Below are positions 32,325 through 40,466 of a stretch of 64,000 nucleotides of DNA, one piece after another. Origin of the DNA: Exiguobacterium sp. s48 (GTDB taxonomy: Bacteria > Bacillota > Bacilli > Exiguobacteriales > Exiguobacteriaceae). Below the pieces are notes generated by a model. The model was not told the DNA's origin. It searched no databases and saw only the letters and a list, made by a program, of their open reading frames with translations. Position 1 is the stretch's first letter, and the number at the start of each line of letters is the position of its first letter. The position numbers and the translations under genes are program-made. The DNA is taken from NCBI RefSeq assembly GCF_018617395.1, contig NZ_JACSKC010000003.1:62001-126000 (forward strand). Direction: 5' to 3'.

Positions 32325-33237
32325 AAAAGCGAATTCGTTTTTCTTTGGCAATGCGCTTTAAACGTTTCGTTTCATTGGTGTGTCCGTGGCTCTCTAAAAA
32401 GTCGACATAGACCCGAAATGGTTCGGAGCGATGGGAAAAGAATGGTATATATTCGGAGAACAGTTTTTGTTCCGCCTCTTTTAAGTTGCCTTCCGCCACA
32501 AGCAGGCGAAGTTCTAGCATTTTCAGTGCTTGATAATTTTCGAGCGCTGTATCTTCTGTTTGAGATTTTTCTAACATGCGATCGCAAAGCTTTAAAAGTC
32601 GGGAGTGAAGAATTTTTCTTGTGTTGGCAGGACTGTGTTCGATGGGTAACGTTGAGAGTAATTCGATTCGTGTAGAATCAACATCTTTTGGCACGTGGAG
32701 TGCGGTGTATAAAGCGCGGTCAATCCAAACGGTATCAATCGGGGCGTCAAGCTGATAAAAGTGGATCAGTTTTTGGAGCATGGTGACTTGTGAAATTTTT
32801 AAGAGTCGGAACGGATCACTCGTTGAAAAGAGAGGTTCTTCTCCGGCCGATGTAGATAACAAGTAAAATATTTCTTCATACATCGTTCGCGCTTCTGCGT
32901 GTTCTTCTGCATAATGACCGAGGTCACGGATAATTTTTTTAGCATGAATGTACCAATTTTTTTGGTCGCGTTCAGACATGACCTGATTTTGGCGAATGTA
33001 TAAATGTTCGTACGCGGAATCGACGAATCGTTCAGCCAATGTAAGAGTTTGTGAGAGCGAATGTCGCTCTTCAGAATGTTTTTTTTCTTTATAACGCGTG
33101 AACTGACTAATCATAAAGTCGAACTCTTGGTCGTCAATCACATCTTTAGGAGTATGACGGTACATTTCAACAAGTAAATCGCGTAATGTGGCCTCACCGT
33201 ATTGTTCTAACAACACGCGTAATTTCCCGATGCGCAT
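32323..33237 (-). CDS. unknown helical protein, TPR-like
   Basis: 304 residues from the ATG at 33237 after AGGAGGAG. It is highly charged and almost entirely helical, with repeats of 30-40 residues in the second half (LALRLLVAEGNLKEAEQKLF-like) suggestive of TPR or PPR solenoid folding. The N-terminus MRIGKLRVLLEQYGEATLRDLL resembles a small winged-helix or DNA-binding start, but I cannot confirm it. No known family recognised; cytoplasmic. Confidence 0.7.
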   Translation of the reverse strand: MRIGKLRVLLEQYGEATLRDLLVEMYRHTPKDVIDDQEFDFMISQFTRYKEKKHSEERHSLSQTLTLAERFVDSAYEHLYIRQNQVMSERDQKNWYIHAKKIIRDLGHYAEEHAEARTMYEEIFYLLSTSAGEEPLFSTSDPFRLLKISQVTMLQKLIHFYQLDAPIDTVWIDRALYTALHVPKDVDSTRIELLSTLPIEHSPANTRKILHSRLLKLCDRMLEKSQTEDTALENYQALKMLELRLLVAEGNLKEAEQKLFSEYIPFFSHRSEPFRVYVDFLESHGHTNETKRLKRIAKEKRIRF

Positions 33238-33429
33238 CAGCTCTCCTCCTTTCGTATATATGTGAGAATCGTACATTCGATTTGGGCAGACACCAATTAT
33301 TATTCCTTTCCCGGTTTTCATCTGAAACAATCCTTTCCTCTCATGCTTAAGACGGATTTTAACAAGAACCGTTGTCAGACGAAGGTGGGTTCGGGATAAT
33401 AGAGAAAAATTGATAAAGTTGAGGACTAA

Positions 33430-34620
33430 ATGATGAAAGATGATAAACGTTTATCACGAGTAGAACGCAGAAAGCGTGAACTCGAACAACAAGAGCAAGA
33501 AAAGTCGATTCAACCGGACGAGCAGTGGATGGGCGAACCGTCGCAACAGGAACATCGGGAGCAGATGTCTGATCAGTCCGAACATCCATTTTTAAATGAA
33601 TCGTCTCGAGAACCAGCACAATCGGGGAGCAAGAAATCGAAAGCGCGCCGAAAACAGATGCCACGAATCCCGTCGCTTTCGAAACGAAAGACGACTCGAC
33701 GAAAATCGAACCAAGCGACGCAACCATCCAAACCCTCGAATCCACAAAAGCGAGAAGTGGATTCAGCGTCAAAATCACCAAGCAAACGAAAGCGAAAGTG
33801 GAAAGGGAAAGTCGCTCTACTTCTCCTAATCGCCTTGCTTGTCGCCGGATACGTGGCGACCTCCCCGTTCACGTTCCTGATCATGGGAAGTGATGCACGT
33901 GTAGGGGAATCGCTGTCGGGATCTCGTACAGACTCCTTGCAGTTGATGGAGTTCGTCCCCCGATCACGTACGGTTCAAAATGTATCGATTCCACGGGATA
34001 CGTATACGCCCATCCCGTGTGAACCTGACCGAGAAGGAGATAAAATTACGCACGCCTTTGCCTATGGCGGAGCGGAATGTACAATCGGTGCTGTCGAAGA
34101 ATTGACGGATGCCTCGGTCGATGGACAAGTCGTCATCACATTCGAATCGTTTATGGAATTGATTGATTTGATTGGCGGAGTCAACGTCACGGCGACGCAT
34201 TCGTTCAGTGAGAAAGGGTTTAACCAGACGTATGAATATACGGAAGGTGTTTCTTATGCGATGGATGGAGACATGGCGCTTGCCTATGCGAGACACCGTA
34301 AAACGGATACGGACGGTGCCCGCTCTAATCGTCAGACAGAAGTCATGACGGCTGTTGCAGAAAAATTGGCAAGTCCATCAGGATGGACAAAAATTCCGGA
34401 GACATATCGCTTCATGAAAGAAGAGATGGGGTTAGAGATGAACGTCTTACAAATGGCCTCTGTCGGATTGACGATGATCTCGAATCCTGAGGTGAACAAG
34501 ATGCAAGTCGAGGGTCAAGATGCCTACATCAATGACATCTATTATTATGAGCCGCTAGAAGAAAGTGTGCAGGCGATTCGTGATGCCCTTGATTTATCCA
34601 TTTGGGGCACTGTCAGATAA
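33430..34620 (+). CDS. LytR-CpsA-Psr (LCP) family wall glycopolymer ligase
   Basis: 396 residues, membrane-anchored. A long cytoplasmic N-terminus of about 125 residues is rich in Lys, Arg, Ser, Gln and Glu and looks disordered. One membrane helix (127-146) leads to the extracytoplasmic LCP domain: MGSDAR, SRTDSLQLMEF, SIPRDTYTPI, DLIGGVNV, YARHRKTDTDGARSNRQ. The conserved Asp and Arg residues that bind polyprenyl pyrophosphate are intact. Such enzymes attach teichoic acids or other glycopolymers to peptidoglycan. Usual LCP cytoplasmic tails are much shorter. Start at one of two ATGs after TTGAGGA. Confidence 0.9.
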   Translation: MMKDDKRLSRVERRKRELEQQEQEKSIQPDEQWMGEPSQQEHREQMSDQSEHPFLNESSREPAQSGSKKSKARRKQMPRIPSLSKRKTTRRKSNQATQPSKPSNPQKREVDSASKSPSKRKRKWKGKVALLLLIALLVAGYVATSPFTFLIMGSDARVGESLSGSRTDSLQLMEFVPRSRTVQNVSIPRDTYTPIPCEPDREGDKITHAFAYGGAECTIGAVEELTDASVDGQVVITFESFMELIDLIGGVNVTATHSFSEKGFNQTYEYTEGVSYAMDGDMALAYARHRKTDTDGARSNRQTEVMTAVAEKLASPSGWTKIPETYRFMKEEMGLEMNVLQMASVGLTMISNPEVNKMQVEGQDAYINDIYYYEPLEESVQAIRDALDLSIWGTVR

Positions 34621-34699
34621 TTTAAAGAAAAGGGTTTGATTCTGACTTGAAAGAGGAATTTTAAACAAATGAACTACTCTTTTGAGGAGGGAAATTTGA

Positions 34700-35407
34700 A
34701 TGAAAGTTTTAGTCATTGGAGCAACAGGAAAGATCGGGAAACGTGTACTGAAGAGTCTGGCGAAAACCCATCAAGTGACCGCTTTAATTCGTTATCCTGA
34801 ACTACAAGCAGAGTATGAAAAAATGGGTGCGCATGTATTGACGGTTGACGTCGAGAACGAACTTGAGAAGAAAGTTCATGAGGCGACGAGTGGACAAGAC
34901 GCTGTGATTATCGCAGCAACTGCCGGTGCGGACGGTTCGAGCGCTGAAATCGAACTGCTTGACCGAAACGTCGCGATGAATGCCATCGATGCTGCGAAGA
35001 AAGAGCGGGTGCGTCATGTCGTCTTGCTGAGTGCATACGGCGCAGACCAACCGAACGCAGCTCCAAAAGAGCTCTTTAACTTTTTGTCAGCTAACAATGC
35101 CGCCGATGAATATATTGAACACAGCGGTTTGAATTATACGATCATTTGCCCAGTGGCGATTGTCGATGAACCGAGTAAAGGTTCAATCGAAGCATCTGAA
35201 GACTTGAGTGATGCGGATGGAGCGACGATTTCTGAAACGGATGTCGCAACGGTCATCGCAGCATCTCTCGACAACCGAGGTTTGTATGGTCGTCGAATTG
35301 AAATCAAATCTGGCAGTACGCCGATTAACGAAGCGCTTGATTTTGAAGGACGTGGAGAAGTGGCGAACGGAGGAAGAACGACGTTACGTCGCCCACAACG
35401 ATCATAA
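34700..35407 (+). CDS. NAD(P)H-binding NmrA/atypical-SDR protein
   Basis: 235 residues. Atypical SDR start VLVIGATGKIGKRVLKSL with the GxxGxxG dinucleotide site, then LLSAYGADQ and the SGLNYTIICPVAIVDEPSKG region. Close in shape to Bacillus YhfK/YwnB. It may be an NADPH sensor or flavin reductase; not decided. ATG at 34700 after GAGGAGGG. It is followed 20 bases on by the PspC gene and shares its terminator. Confidence 0.85.
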   Translation: MKVLVIGATGKIGKRVLKSLAKTHQVTALIRYPELQAEYEKMGAHVLTVDVENELEKKVHEATSGQDAVIIAATAGADGSSAEIELLDRNVAMNAIDAAKKERVRHVVLLSAYGADQPNAAPKELFNFLSANNAADEYIEHSGLNYTIICPVAIVDEPSKGSIEASEDLSDADGATISETDVATVIAASLDNRGLYGRRIEIKSGSTPINEALDFEGRGEVANGGRTTLRRPQRS

Positions 35408-35427
35408 CGAACTGAGGAGAAGATGAC

Positions 35428-35646
35428 ATGGAACGAAAGTTATATAAAGACCCGAGTAATCAAATGATTGCGGGAGTGTGTTCCGGACTCGGAAACTATT
35501 TAAAAGTTGATGTCACCATCATGCGCGTTCTGTTCGTAGCGATGGCACTTCTAGGAGGTCCGGGACTCCTCATCTATATCATTCTAGCAATCATTATGAA
35601 AAAACCACCATCAGAATATGAAGTGGAACAGGAAGATCGTTTCTAA
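35428..35646 (+). CDS. PspC domain membrane protein
   Basis: 72 residues with the PspC fold: KLYKDPSNQMIAGVCSGLGNYLKVDVTIMRV followed by a membrane helix (about 37-60) and an acidic tail. PspC proteins are involved in envelope stress in several bacteria. It sits 20 bases after the SDR gene, in the same operon, after a GAGGAGA ribosome site. Confidence 0.88.
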   Translation: MERKLYKDPSNQMIAGVCSGLGNYLKVDVTIMRVLFVAMALLGGPGLLIYIILAIIMKKPPSEYEVEQEDRF

Positions 35647-35647
35647 C

Positions 35648-35685
35648 AAAAAAGCAAACCGACGTCTCGTCGGATTGCTTTTTTA
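35648..35685. terminator. bidirectional terminator, pspC and epimerase genes
   Basis: Long stem AAAAAAGCAAACCGACG/CGTCGGATTGCTTTTTT. Confidence 0.85.
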
Positions 35686-36537
35686 TTTCTCTACATATAA
35701 GGTGTAACTCGCTTCAAACGTCTCGTTTGGCGAAAGGAGTTGAATTCCTTCTTTGTGAAGGAAGTCTTTTCGGTGCCCTTTATAATCTGCATGTCCGAAC
35801 CAAGGTTCTAAACAGACGAAAGGAGCTTCTTTATGCGGTGGGGACCAAATACCAAAATGAGTGAAGGACGGGCTTTCCATCACAATAGCCGTTCCTGTTG
35901 GTTGATGTCGGAGTGCGGCATACTCGATCTTCTCAAAGATCAGCGCATCGTCATCGAACAATGATCGGGTGAGGGGAATGTACTGACGCTCTCCGAGTGG
36001 TTGATACGCGCCTGTCAAATAAGGACCTTCTAACAGATAGCGATCGAGTGAGCGGACTTCCCCGAAATCAATCGTATAGTCCTCGAATGTCCCGCCATTG
36101 AACGGGACATTAAACGCAGGATGACCGCCAAGGCTAAACGGTAACACCATATCGCCTGGGTTATGCACACGATACGTCACGAGCACTTCTTCACCGACTA
36201 GTTGATACGAGACGGTTAATGTAAATGGGAATGGATAGTGTTGACGCGATTCCGATGTATCATTCAAAGTGAATCGAACCGACGTGGCAGATGATGATTC
36301 GATGTCAAACGTGGCGTCGCGGGCGAAACCGTGTTGGCTCATCGTATAGGTGTTTCCGTCGTATACATACTGATCATCAAGCAACCGACCGACAATTGGA
36401 AAGAGAATTGGAGCTTGTCTCCCCCAATAGGTCGGATCACCTTGCCATAAATATTCATGTCCGGATACTTTCCAACTCGTCATCTCAGCACCTTGTGCCT
36501 TTAGGGTAATCTGTATTTTTTCGTTTTGAAGTTGCAC
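35683..36537 (-). CDS. aldose 1-epimerase family protein
   Basis: 284 residues, all-beta galactose-mutarotase-like fold. Conserved features are GGHPAFNVPF with the catalytic His region, the RHQPTGTAIVMES stretch, and CLEPWFGHAD near the end where the Glu acts as base. Distant members include LacX and YeaD. GTG at 36537 after AAAGGAGCG. No sugar pathway neighbour, so the sugar is unknown. Confidence 0.85.
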   Translation of the reverse strand: MQLQNEKIQITLKAQGAEMTSWKVSGHEYLWQGDPTYWGRQAPILFPIVGRLLDDQYVYDGNTYTMSQHGFARDATFDIESSSATSVRFTLNDTSESRQHYPFPFTLTVSYQLVGEEVLVTYRVHNPGDMVLPFSLGGHPAFNVPFNGGTFEDYTIDFGEVRSLDRYLLEGPYLTGAYQPLGERQYIPLTRSLFDDDALIFEKIEYAALRHQPTGTAIVMESPSFTHFGIWSPPHKEAPFVCLEPWFGHADYKGHRKDFLHKEGIQLLSPNETFEASYTLYVEK

Positions 36538-36611
36538 GATCTACACGCTCCTTTACGGTTTATGATAAGTTAAGTGTAGAAATCTTACGTAAAACAAACA
36601 AGGGGTAAATC

Positions 36612-37175
36612 ATGCGCTTACAAAGAATTGTAGTGGGAACGCTAATCCTTCTATTGATTGCAGGACTTGCTTATAAGGGATATGACGAATATATGACGTC
36701 GTTAGAGAAAGACCAGACAGCCCCCATCGTCCAAGATGAATCGGTGTTAGGGGGGCTTGAAGTGGGACAACAAGCGCCTAACTTCACACTGAAAACATTG
36801 GAAGGGGAGCCACTTACCCTCTCTCAATATCAAGGGAAGCCGGTCGTGATTAATTTCTGGGCATCTTGGTGTCCGCCTTGTAGAGATGAATTTCCGGAGC
36901 TTGTATCTTTTGAAGAGACCACAGCGATTCCCGTTCTCGGAATAAATGTGACGAAGAATGAACGTCGTGGAAAAAAAGACGTTGAAGCCTTCTTAGAAGA
37001 GTACCCGGTTAAGTTTCCCATTTTGTTAGATGAAGAAGCAACTGTCGAACAGCAATATCGTGTCGTAGCATTACCGACAACGTACGTGCTCGATGAAAAT
37101 GGTATCATCGTCGCGAAGAAAACAGGTCCTGTCGACGAGGCATGGCTTCGAGAACAAATTGATGCAGAAAGGTAA
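36612..37175 (+). CDS. ResA-like membrane-anchored thiol-disulfide oxidoreductase
   Basis: 187 residues: uncleaved N-terminal membrane helix (about 5-22), then a thioredoxin fold with the active site WCPPC at 86-90 (Cys87 and Cys90), FTLKTLEGEPLTLSQYQGKP, and VVALPTTYVLD with the cis-Pro. ResA-type proteins reduce disulfides outside the membrane, often for cytochrome c maturation. No ccm/res genes are adjacent. ATG at 36612 after AAGGGGTAA. Confidence 0.9.
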   Translation: MRLQRIVVGTLILLLIAGLAYKGYDEYMTSLEKDQTAPIVQDESVLGGLEVGQQAPNFTLKTLEGEPLTLSQYQGKPVVINFWASWCPPCRDEFPELVSFEETTAIPVLGINVTKNERRGKKDVEAFLEEYPVKFPILLDEEATVEQQYRVVALPTTYVLDENGIIVAKKTGPVDEAWLREQIDAER

Positions 37176-37180
37176 TCTCT

Positions 37181-37233
37181 AAAAAAAGCTGAACGATTTG
37201 CCCGATAGATTTGGGCAAATCGTTCAGCTTTTA
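37181..37233. terminator. bidirectional terminator after the ResA-like gene
   Basis: Twenty-pair-class stem AAAGCTGAACGATTTGCCC/GGGCAAATCGTTCAGCTTT. Confidence 0.85.
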
Positions 37234-37430
37234 TAATGTTGCTTGATCAATGCATCAAAGTTGGGAGTCATATCTTCTTCTAGATAGTAATGATGATTGT
37301 CTCGGATGATTGTATCACCAACACGTGCTTCGGACGGTAGGAATCGTCTAGGGATGAAACTTGAGCCGTTATTCCATCTCAATACGGCATATTTTCCCTC
37401 GATTCGTACCAATGTACCGTACTTAATCAT
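37224..37430 (-). CDS. small DUF3006-like protein
   Basis: 68 residues starting at ATG at 37430. The pattern GTLVRIEGKYAVLRWNNG...FIPRRFLPSEARVGDTIIRD resembles the short DUF3006 domain (an IEG-x-YAVL-like core then GD near the end), but the identity is only by eye. An OB-like small beta protein is likely. No function known. Confidence 0.6.
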   Translation of the reverse strand: MIKYGTLVRIEGKYAVLRWNNGSSFIPRRFLPSEARVGDTIIRDNHHYYLEEDMTPNFDALIKQHYKS

Positions 37431-37684
37431 ACCTCTTCCTCCTCGACGAGCAGCTTCTGTCTCTTTTTTATCCTTACACCTCTATTCCCAAATTACACAA
37501 AAGCTACACATCTTTACAAACGTCTGTACAGTCAGAGTAGATGTATTGTGGTAAATAACGGAAAGGATACGTTATGGTAAATGTGAAAGAAGTTTGAAGA
37601 AAACGCTTTCTTTTTTGGGTTCTGTCTTCTATAATAAAACCACGGGGTGATTATGACGAAACTGTGAACAATGGGGGGATGGTC

Positions 37685-37789
37685 ATGTTTTCTTCTGCAA
37701 TGATTGGGTTACTTGCTTTGACGGGAGTAACTGTCTATGGGGTTGACCGTATGTTCACGGTCCGCTCAGAACGCGTCACAAAGAAATAA
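37685..37789 (+). CDS. candidate 34-residue membrane peptide
   Basis: Starts at ATG 37685, six bases after GGGGGG. One membrane helix (about 4-20), then a basic tail RMFTVRSERVTKK. It lies between two convergent-class terminators in a 400-base interval that otherwise holds no gene, and is followed by a terminator. Too short to be sure; two very short open frames (MVNVKEV at 37574 and MTKL at about 37653) with ribosome-site-like purines lie upstream. Confidence 0.45.
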   Translation: MFSSAMIGLLALTGVTVYGVDRMFTVRSERVTKK

Positions 37790-37810
37790 ATAGGTCTACA
37801 TAGGGGGAAA

Positions 37811-37844
37811 TCGCAACGTCTTGGGGAGACGTTGCGATTTTTTT
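37811..37844. terminator. terminator
   Basis: Stem TCGCAACGTCT/AGACGTTGCGA followed by seven T. Confidence 0.8.
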
Positions 37845-38643
37845 AATAGTCTTGCTGACGAGACCGGCGATCGGTCTCTTTTTGTTCTACCATTTTTCGA
37901 TTCCGTTCATGAACACGGTCGAAAAAAGAATGTTCTGGCCATGAAGAGGACCAATGGCGGTCTTCAGGAAGTGCTAATATATACTCTTCGGCCGCACTCA
38001 ATCGTTCAATCATCTGACTTCGATTATCGCACAGGTCGCCGTGACCGGGTACGAACCAACGAATCTCATGTTCGTAGATGAGTGATTGTAGCGTCTGTAA
38101 CGTATCGAGGTATGCCGTGGAATCGTGCTCGATAAAAGGGGGTTCGATGTTTGAACCATAATCCCCACAGACGAGTAGATTCATAGACTCGATGAGAACG
38201 GACATATGTGTCGCATCATGACCAGGTGTAGAAAGGAATGTAACCGGTACAGAACCGATTAACAAAGTCTGATCAGGTTCAACGACGAAATCAATATCGG
38301 GTTTTTTGATGGGACGATCGATGTAATGCTGCTCATAAAACTTCCTAATCTCATCAAGTTGATCGGACGAGTCTGCCTCAACAAAAGCTTGTGAGGCAAT
38401 TGTGGTTGCATCCGTAAACCCATAAGCGCCGATGATATGATCGAAATGATGATGCGTAAAGATCACATAGAGCGGACGGTTGCGACGCTGTAACTCGATG
38501 TCACGGCGAATCGTCGCAATTTCTTCAGGAAGCCACGTCGGATCAATCAATAAAATGGCATCGGGAGTATCAATGAGGGTTGATGTTGTTCGCATCAACG
38601 CACTTTCGTATACGGTGAAAGATTGCAGCTTTGCTTGAATCAA
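37843..38643 (-). CDS. metallo-beta-lactamase-fold hydrolase
   Basis: 266 residues. Zinc motif HHHFDH (64-69) in IFTHHHFDHIIGAYG, then LSTPGHDATHMSVLIE, CGDYGSNIEP and WFVPGHGDLCDNR. These supply the two-metal site. The fold is shared by glyoxalase II, lactonases and others; substrate not defined. Three-base gap after GGTTCCTCC-complement site; the gene is alone on its strand. Confidence 0.87.
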   Translation of the reverse strand: MIQAKLQSFTVYESALMRTTSTLIDTPDAILLIDPTWLPEEIATIRRDIELQRRNRPLYVIFTHHHFDHIIGAYGFTDATTIASQAFVEADSSDQLDEIRKFYEQHYIDRPIKKPDIDFVVEPDQTLLIGSVPVTFLSTPGHDATHMSVLIESMNLLVCGDYGSNIEPPFIEHDSTAYLDTLQTLQSLIYEHEIRWFVPGHGDLCDNRSQMIERLSAAEEYILALPEDRHWSSSWPEHSFFDRVHERNRKMVEQKETDRRSRQQDY

Positions 38644-38702
38644 TGGGGTTCCTCCTCATTTGATTAGAGTCACTCATTCTTTTCCCAAATTATTTAGAAG
38701 AA

Positions 38703-38738
38703 CAACAAAAAAAGCAGAAAGTCTGATGACTTTCTGCT
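38703..38738 (-). terminator. terminator of the tRNA-Gly transcript
   Basis: Reading the minus strand, AGCAGAAAGT/ACTTTCTGCT stem followed by a run of seven T. Confidence 0.8.
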
Positions 38739-38799
38739 TTTGCAAGGTCTCAACCGTGCAGTGTATGTGTGCGAGAAGTTCTCGCGTATATGTCGATAT

Positions 38800-38873
38800 T
38801 GGAGCGGGTGAAGAGAATCGAACTCTCGTCATCAGCTTGGAAGGCTGAGGTTTTACCATTAAACTACACCCGC
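38800..38873 (-). tRNA. tRNA-Gly, anticodon UCC (promoter-distal copy)
   Basis: Acceptor GCGGGTG pairs with CACCCGC, discriminator T and encoded CCA; the anticodon loop CTTCCAAG carries TCC. The T stem is GAGAG/CTCTT. Runs on the minus strand, downstream of the second copy. Confidence 0.95.
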
Positions 38874-38890
38874 ATTCAAAGAGAAAAATA

Positions 38891-38964
38891 TGGAGCGGGT
38901 GAAGGGAATCGAACCCTCGTCATCAGCTTGGAAGGCTGAGGTTTTACCATTAAACTACACCCGC
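38891..38964 (-). tRNA. tRNA-Gly, anticodon UCC (promoter-proximal copy)
   Basis: Same cloverleaf as its neighbour with encoded CCA; it differs in the T stem, GAGGG/CCCTT instead of GAGAG/CTCTT. It is nearest the promoter, so the two are one transcript. Confidence 0.95.
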
Positions 38965-38995
38965 AAAACGTATTTGCTCTTAACGTTACTTTGAT

Positions 38996-39023
38996 ATAAT
39001 AGCATATCGAATTGAATTTGCAA
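38996..39023 (-). promoter_or_regulatory. tRNA-Gly promoter
   Basis: On the minus strand TTGCAA (39018-39023) and TATTAT (38996-39001), spacer 16. Confidence 0.55.
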
Positions 39024-39100
39024 ACCCTTTTTTAAAAAACTTTTTAGGTTGCAGAATCCTGTCCACAACGAAGATAATAGAAAAAAGGGGAGAAACAGAT

Positions 39101-39460
39101 ATGAGTGAGCGAAAATCCTATTTACGACTGATGGGTGAAGGATTTCGGATGTTGAAGCAATCAAAACAGACGGACACATCGGTGTCTCTCCGTAGCTGGA
39201 CGTTTTCAATCCATCGCGATCAAGAATGGCACGTTGTGTTGCGCTCGAATCGAATCAAATGGATAGGACTACCGAGTAGAACGTTTGATATCCGTCCGGA
39301 TGCCATACGCATAGGAGATCTTCAAATCATCCGTCATCATGAATCGAACGAAGTACGTTTGACAATCAATGAAGAATGGGGATTGGAAAATAAGGTTGTT
39401 TGTGACAACCTGGAATGGGAAACGTTCGTCGATGCGCTCAAACAAGTGAAGGGGGAGTAA
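39101..39460 (+). CDS. hypothetical protein, first of a three-gene operon
   Basis: 119 residues, basic, with regular short strands (VSLRSWTFSIHRDQEWHVVLR, KWIGLPSRTFDIRP, IRIGDLQIIRHH, VRLTINEEWG) and a C-terminal helix. It looks like a small beta domain. No family recognised. ATG at 39101 after AAAAGGGGAG. The second gene starts two bases after its stop. Confidence 0.65.
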   Translation: MSERKSYLRLMGEGFRMLKQSKQTDTSVSLRSWTFSIHRDQEWHVVLRSNRIKWIGLPSRTFDIRPDAIRIGDLQIIRHHESNEVRLTINEEWGLENKVVCDNLEWETFVDALKQVKGE

Positions 39461-39462
39461 GT

Positions 39463-40017
39463 GTGAAGGGAGAGAGGTTGTATCGGATGGAAGCCGAGGC
39501 TCGAGGGAGTGCTTGGCGTGCCCGAGTTTTAACAGGGATTCAGCGATTTCGATTTTATAAAGGGGAATTACTCGCGCCGACAAACCGACCGTACGTGGTG
39601 TTGAGTATCTCGCAAGACGAAGGAGCCTTGCCTGATTTGATTGAAACCGATATGGGCATCCTCTTGATTCATGAGCGAGTGGGACCGATCTTTATGAATG
39701 TCTGTCCGTATGACGTTCAGCTCGTTCGGGTCGAGCTTCATACGAGTACTGGGAAAACCGACCGTTACTGCGCGCTCAACATCCTCCGCCGCTTTGAAAT
39801 CGAATACTTGGAACATTCGAACGAATATCGTCCGCTAAGTGCGGACCGACTCTATTTCCTATCCAATCAAACTGTCCGTATGAACTTATTTGGACATATG
39901 ATTGCCCAAGACGTAAATAGCCAACGTCTTTATGTGACAGAACGATTGAAGTTTGCACTTCAAACGAAAATGGTCACTGGGCTGGCATTTAAGCAAGTAA
40001 AGGAGAAAACAGCATGA
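39463..40017 (+). CDS. hypothetical protein, second of the operon
   Basis: 184 residues from a GTG at 39463 soon after GGGGGAG at the end of the first gene; the earlier in-frame ATG lies inside that gene without a ribosome site. Mixed alpha/beta, no membrane helix. YRMEAEARGSAWRARVLTG and VVLSISQDEGALPDLIETDMGI are its clearest blocks. Function unknown; ends by overlapping the third gene by four bases. Confidence 0.65.
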   Translation: MKGERLYRMEAEARGSAWRARVLTGIQRFRFYKGELLAPTNRPYVVLSISQDEGALPDLIETDMGILLIHERVGPIFMNVCPYDVQLVRVELHTSTGKTDRYCALNILRRFEIEYLEHSNEYRPLSADRLYFLSNQTVRMNLFGHMIAQDVNSQRLYVTERLKFALQTKMVTGLAFKQVKEKTA

Positions 40018-40427
40018 AAGAGTACGAAATTGATGGGTGGTTCCGCCTGACATATCCGGAACATTATGAATACAGCGAAGAAGAAGATTACGTGAGTTTC
40101 TATTCGACAGAGGCGGATGCGCAAGGGACGCTTCAAATCTCAATCTATGAATCAGAAGATTCGCAAGAGCCAACGCAATCTGCCTTGAGCGAGTTAAATA
40201 CGTTCTTAGGGGAGTTTCCGATTGATGTGAAAGTCGCACCGAGTGTGACTGGTGAGACGTCGAATATGACGACGGCCTACGCGAGTGGGATTGAAGACGG
40301 CATGCATTTAGACGTCTGGTCCTTGACCGATGGGAAGCGGCTCTTATTTTTAACTTACGTAGCCGATCAAGTGACCGATGAAAAAATGGAAATCGAGTCC
40401 ATCATCGATTCAATCGAGTGGACATAA
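40014..40427 (+). CDS. DUF3805-like protein, third of the operon
   Basis: 137 residues. The pattern YEIDGWFRLTYPEHYEYSEEEDYVSFYS followed by VWSLTDGKRLLFLTYVADQ and a final SIIDSIEW resembles DUF3805/PsbP-like small proteins that measure short-chain peptides, but function is unknown. ATGA overlap with the preceding gene means translational coupling. A terminator follows. Confidence 0.68.
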   Translation: MKEYEIDGWFRLTYPEHYEYSEEEDYVSFYSTEADAQGTLQISIYESEDSQEPTQSALSELNTFLGEFPIDVKVAPSVTGETSNMTTAYASGIEDGMHLDVWSLTDGKRLLFLTYVADQVTDEKMEIESIIDSIEWT

Positions 40428-40465
40428 AAGGAGACACGACGCCAACGAGGCGTGTGTCTCTTTTT
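40427..40465. terminator. terminator after the three-gene operon
   Basis: Stem GGAGACACGACGCC/GGCGTGTGTCTC followed by five T; the plus-strand gene and the minus-strand wall enzyme end here. Confidence 0.8.
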
Positions 40466-40466
40466 G

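Noticed and set aside
33359-33781. 140-residue minus-strand frame opposite the LCP gene
   Set aside because: It is antisense to the basic tail of the LCP protein with no start signals.
38660-38859. Short frames across the tRNA-Gly region
   Set aside because: They cover a tRNA and its terminator; not coding.
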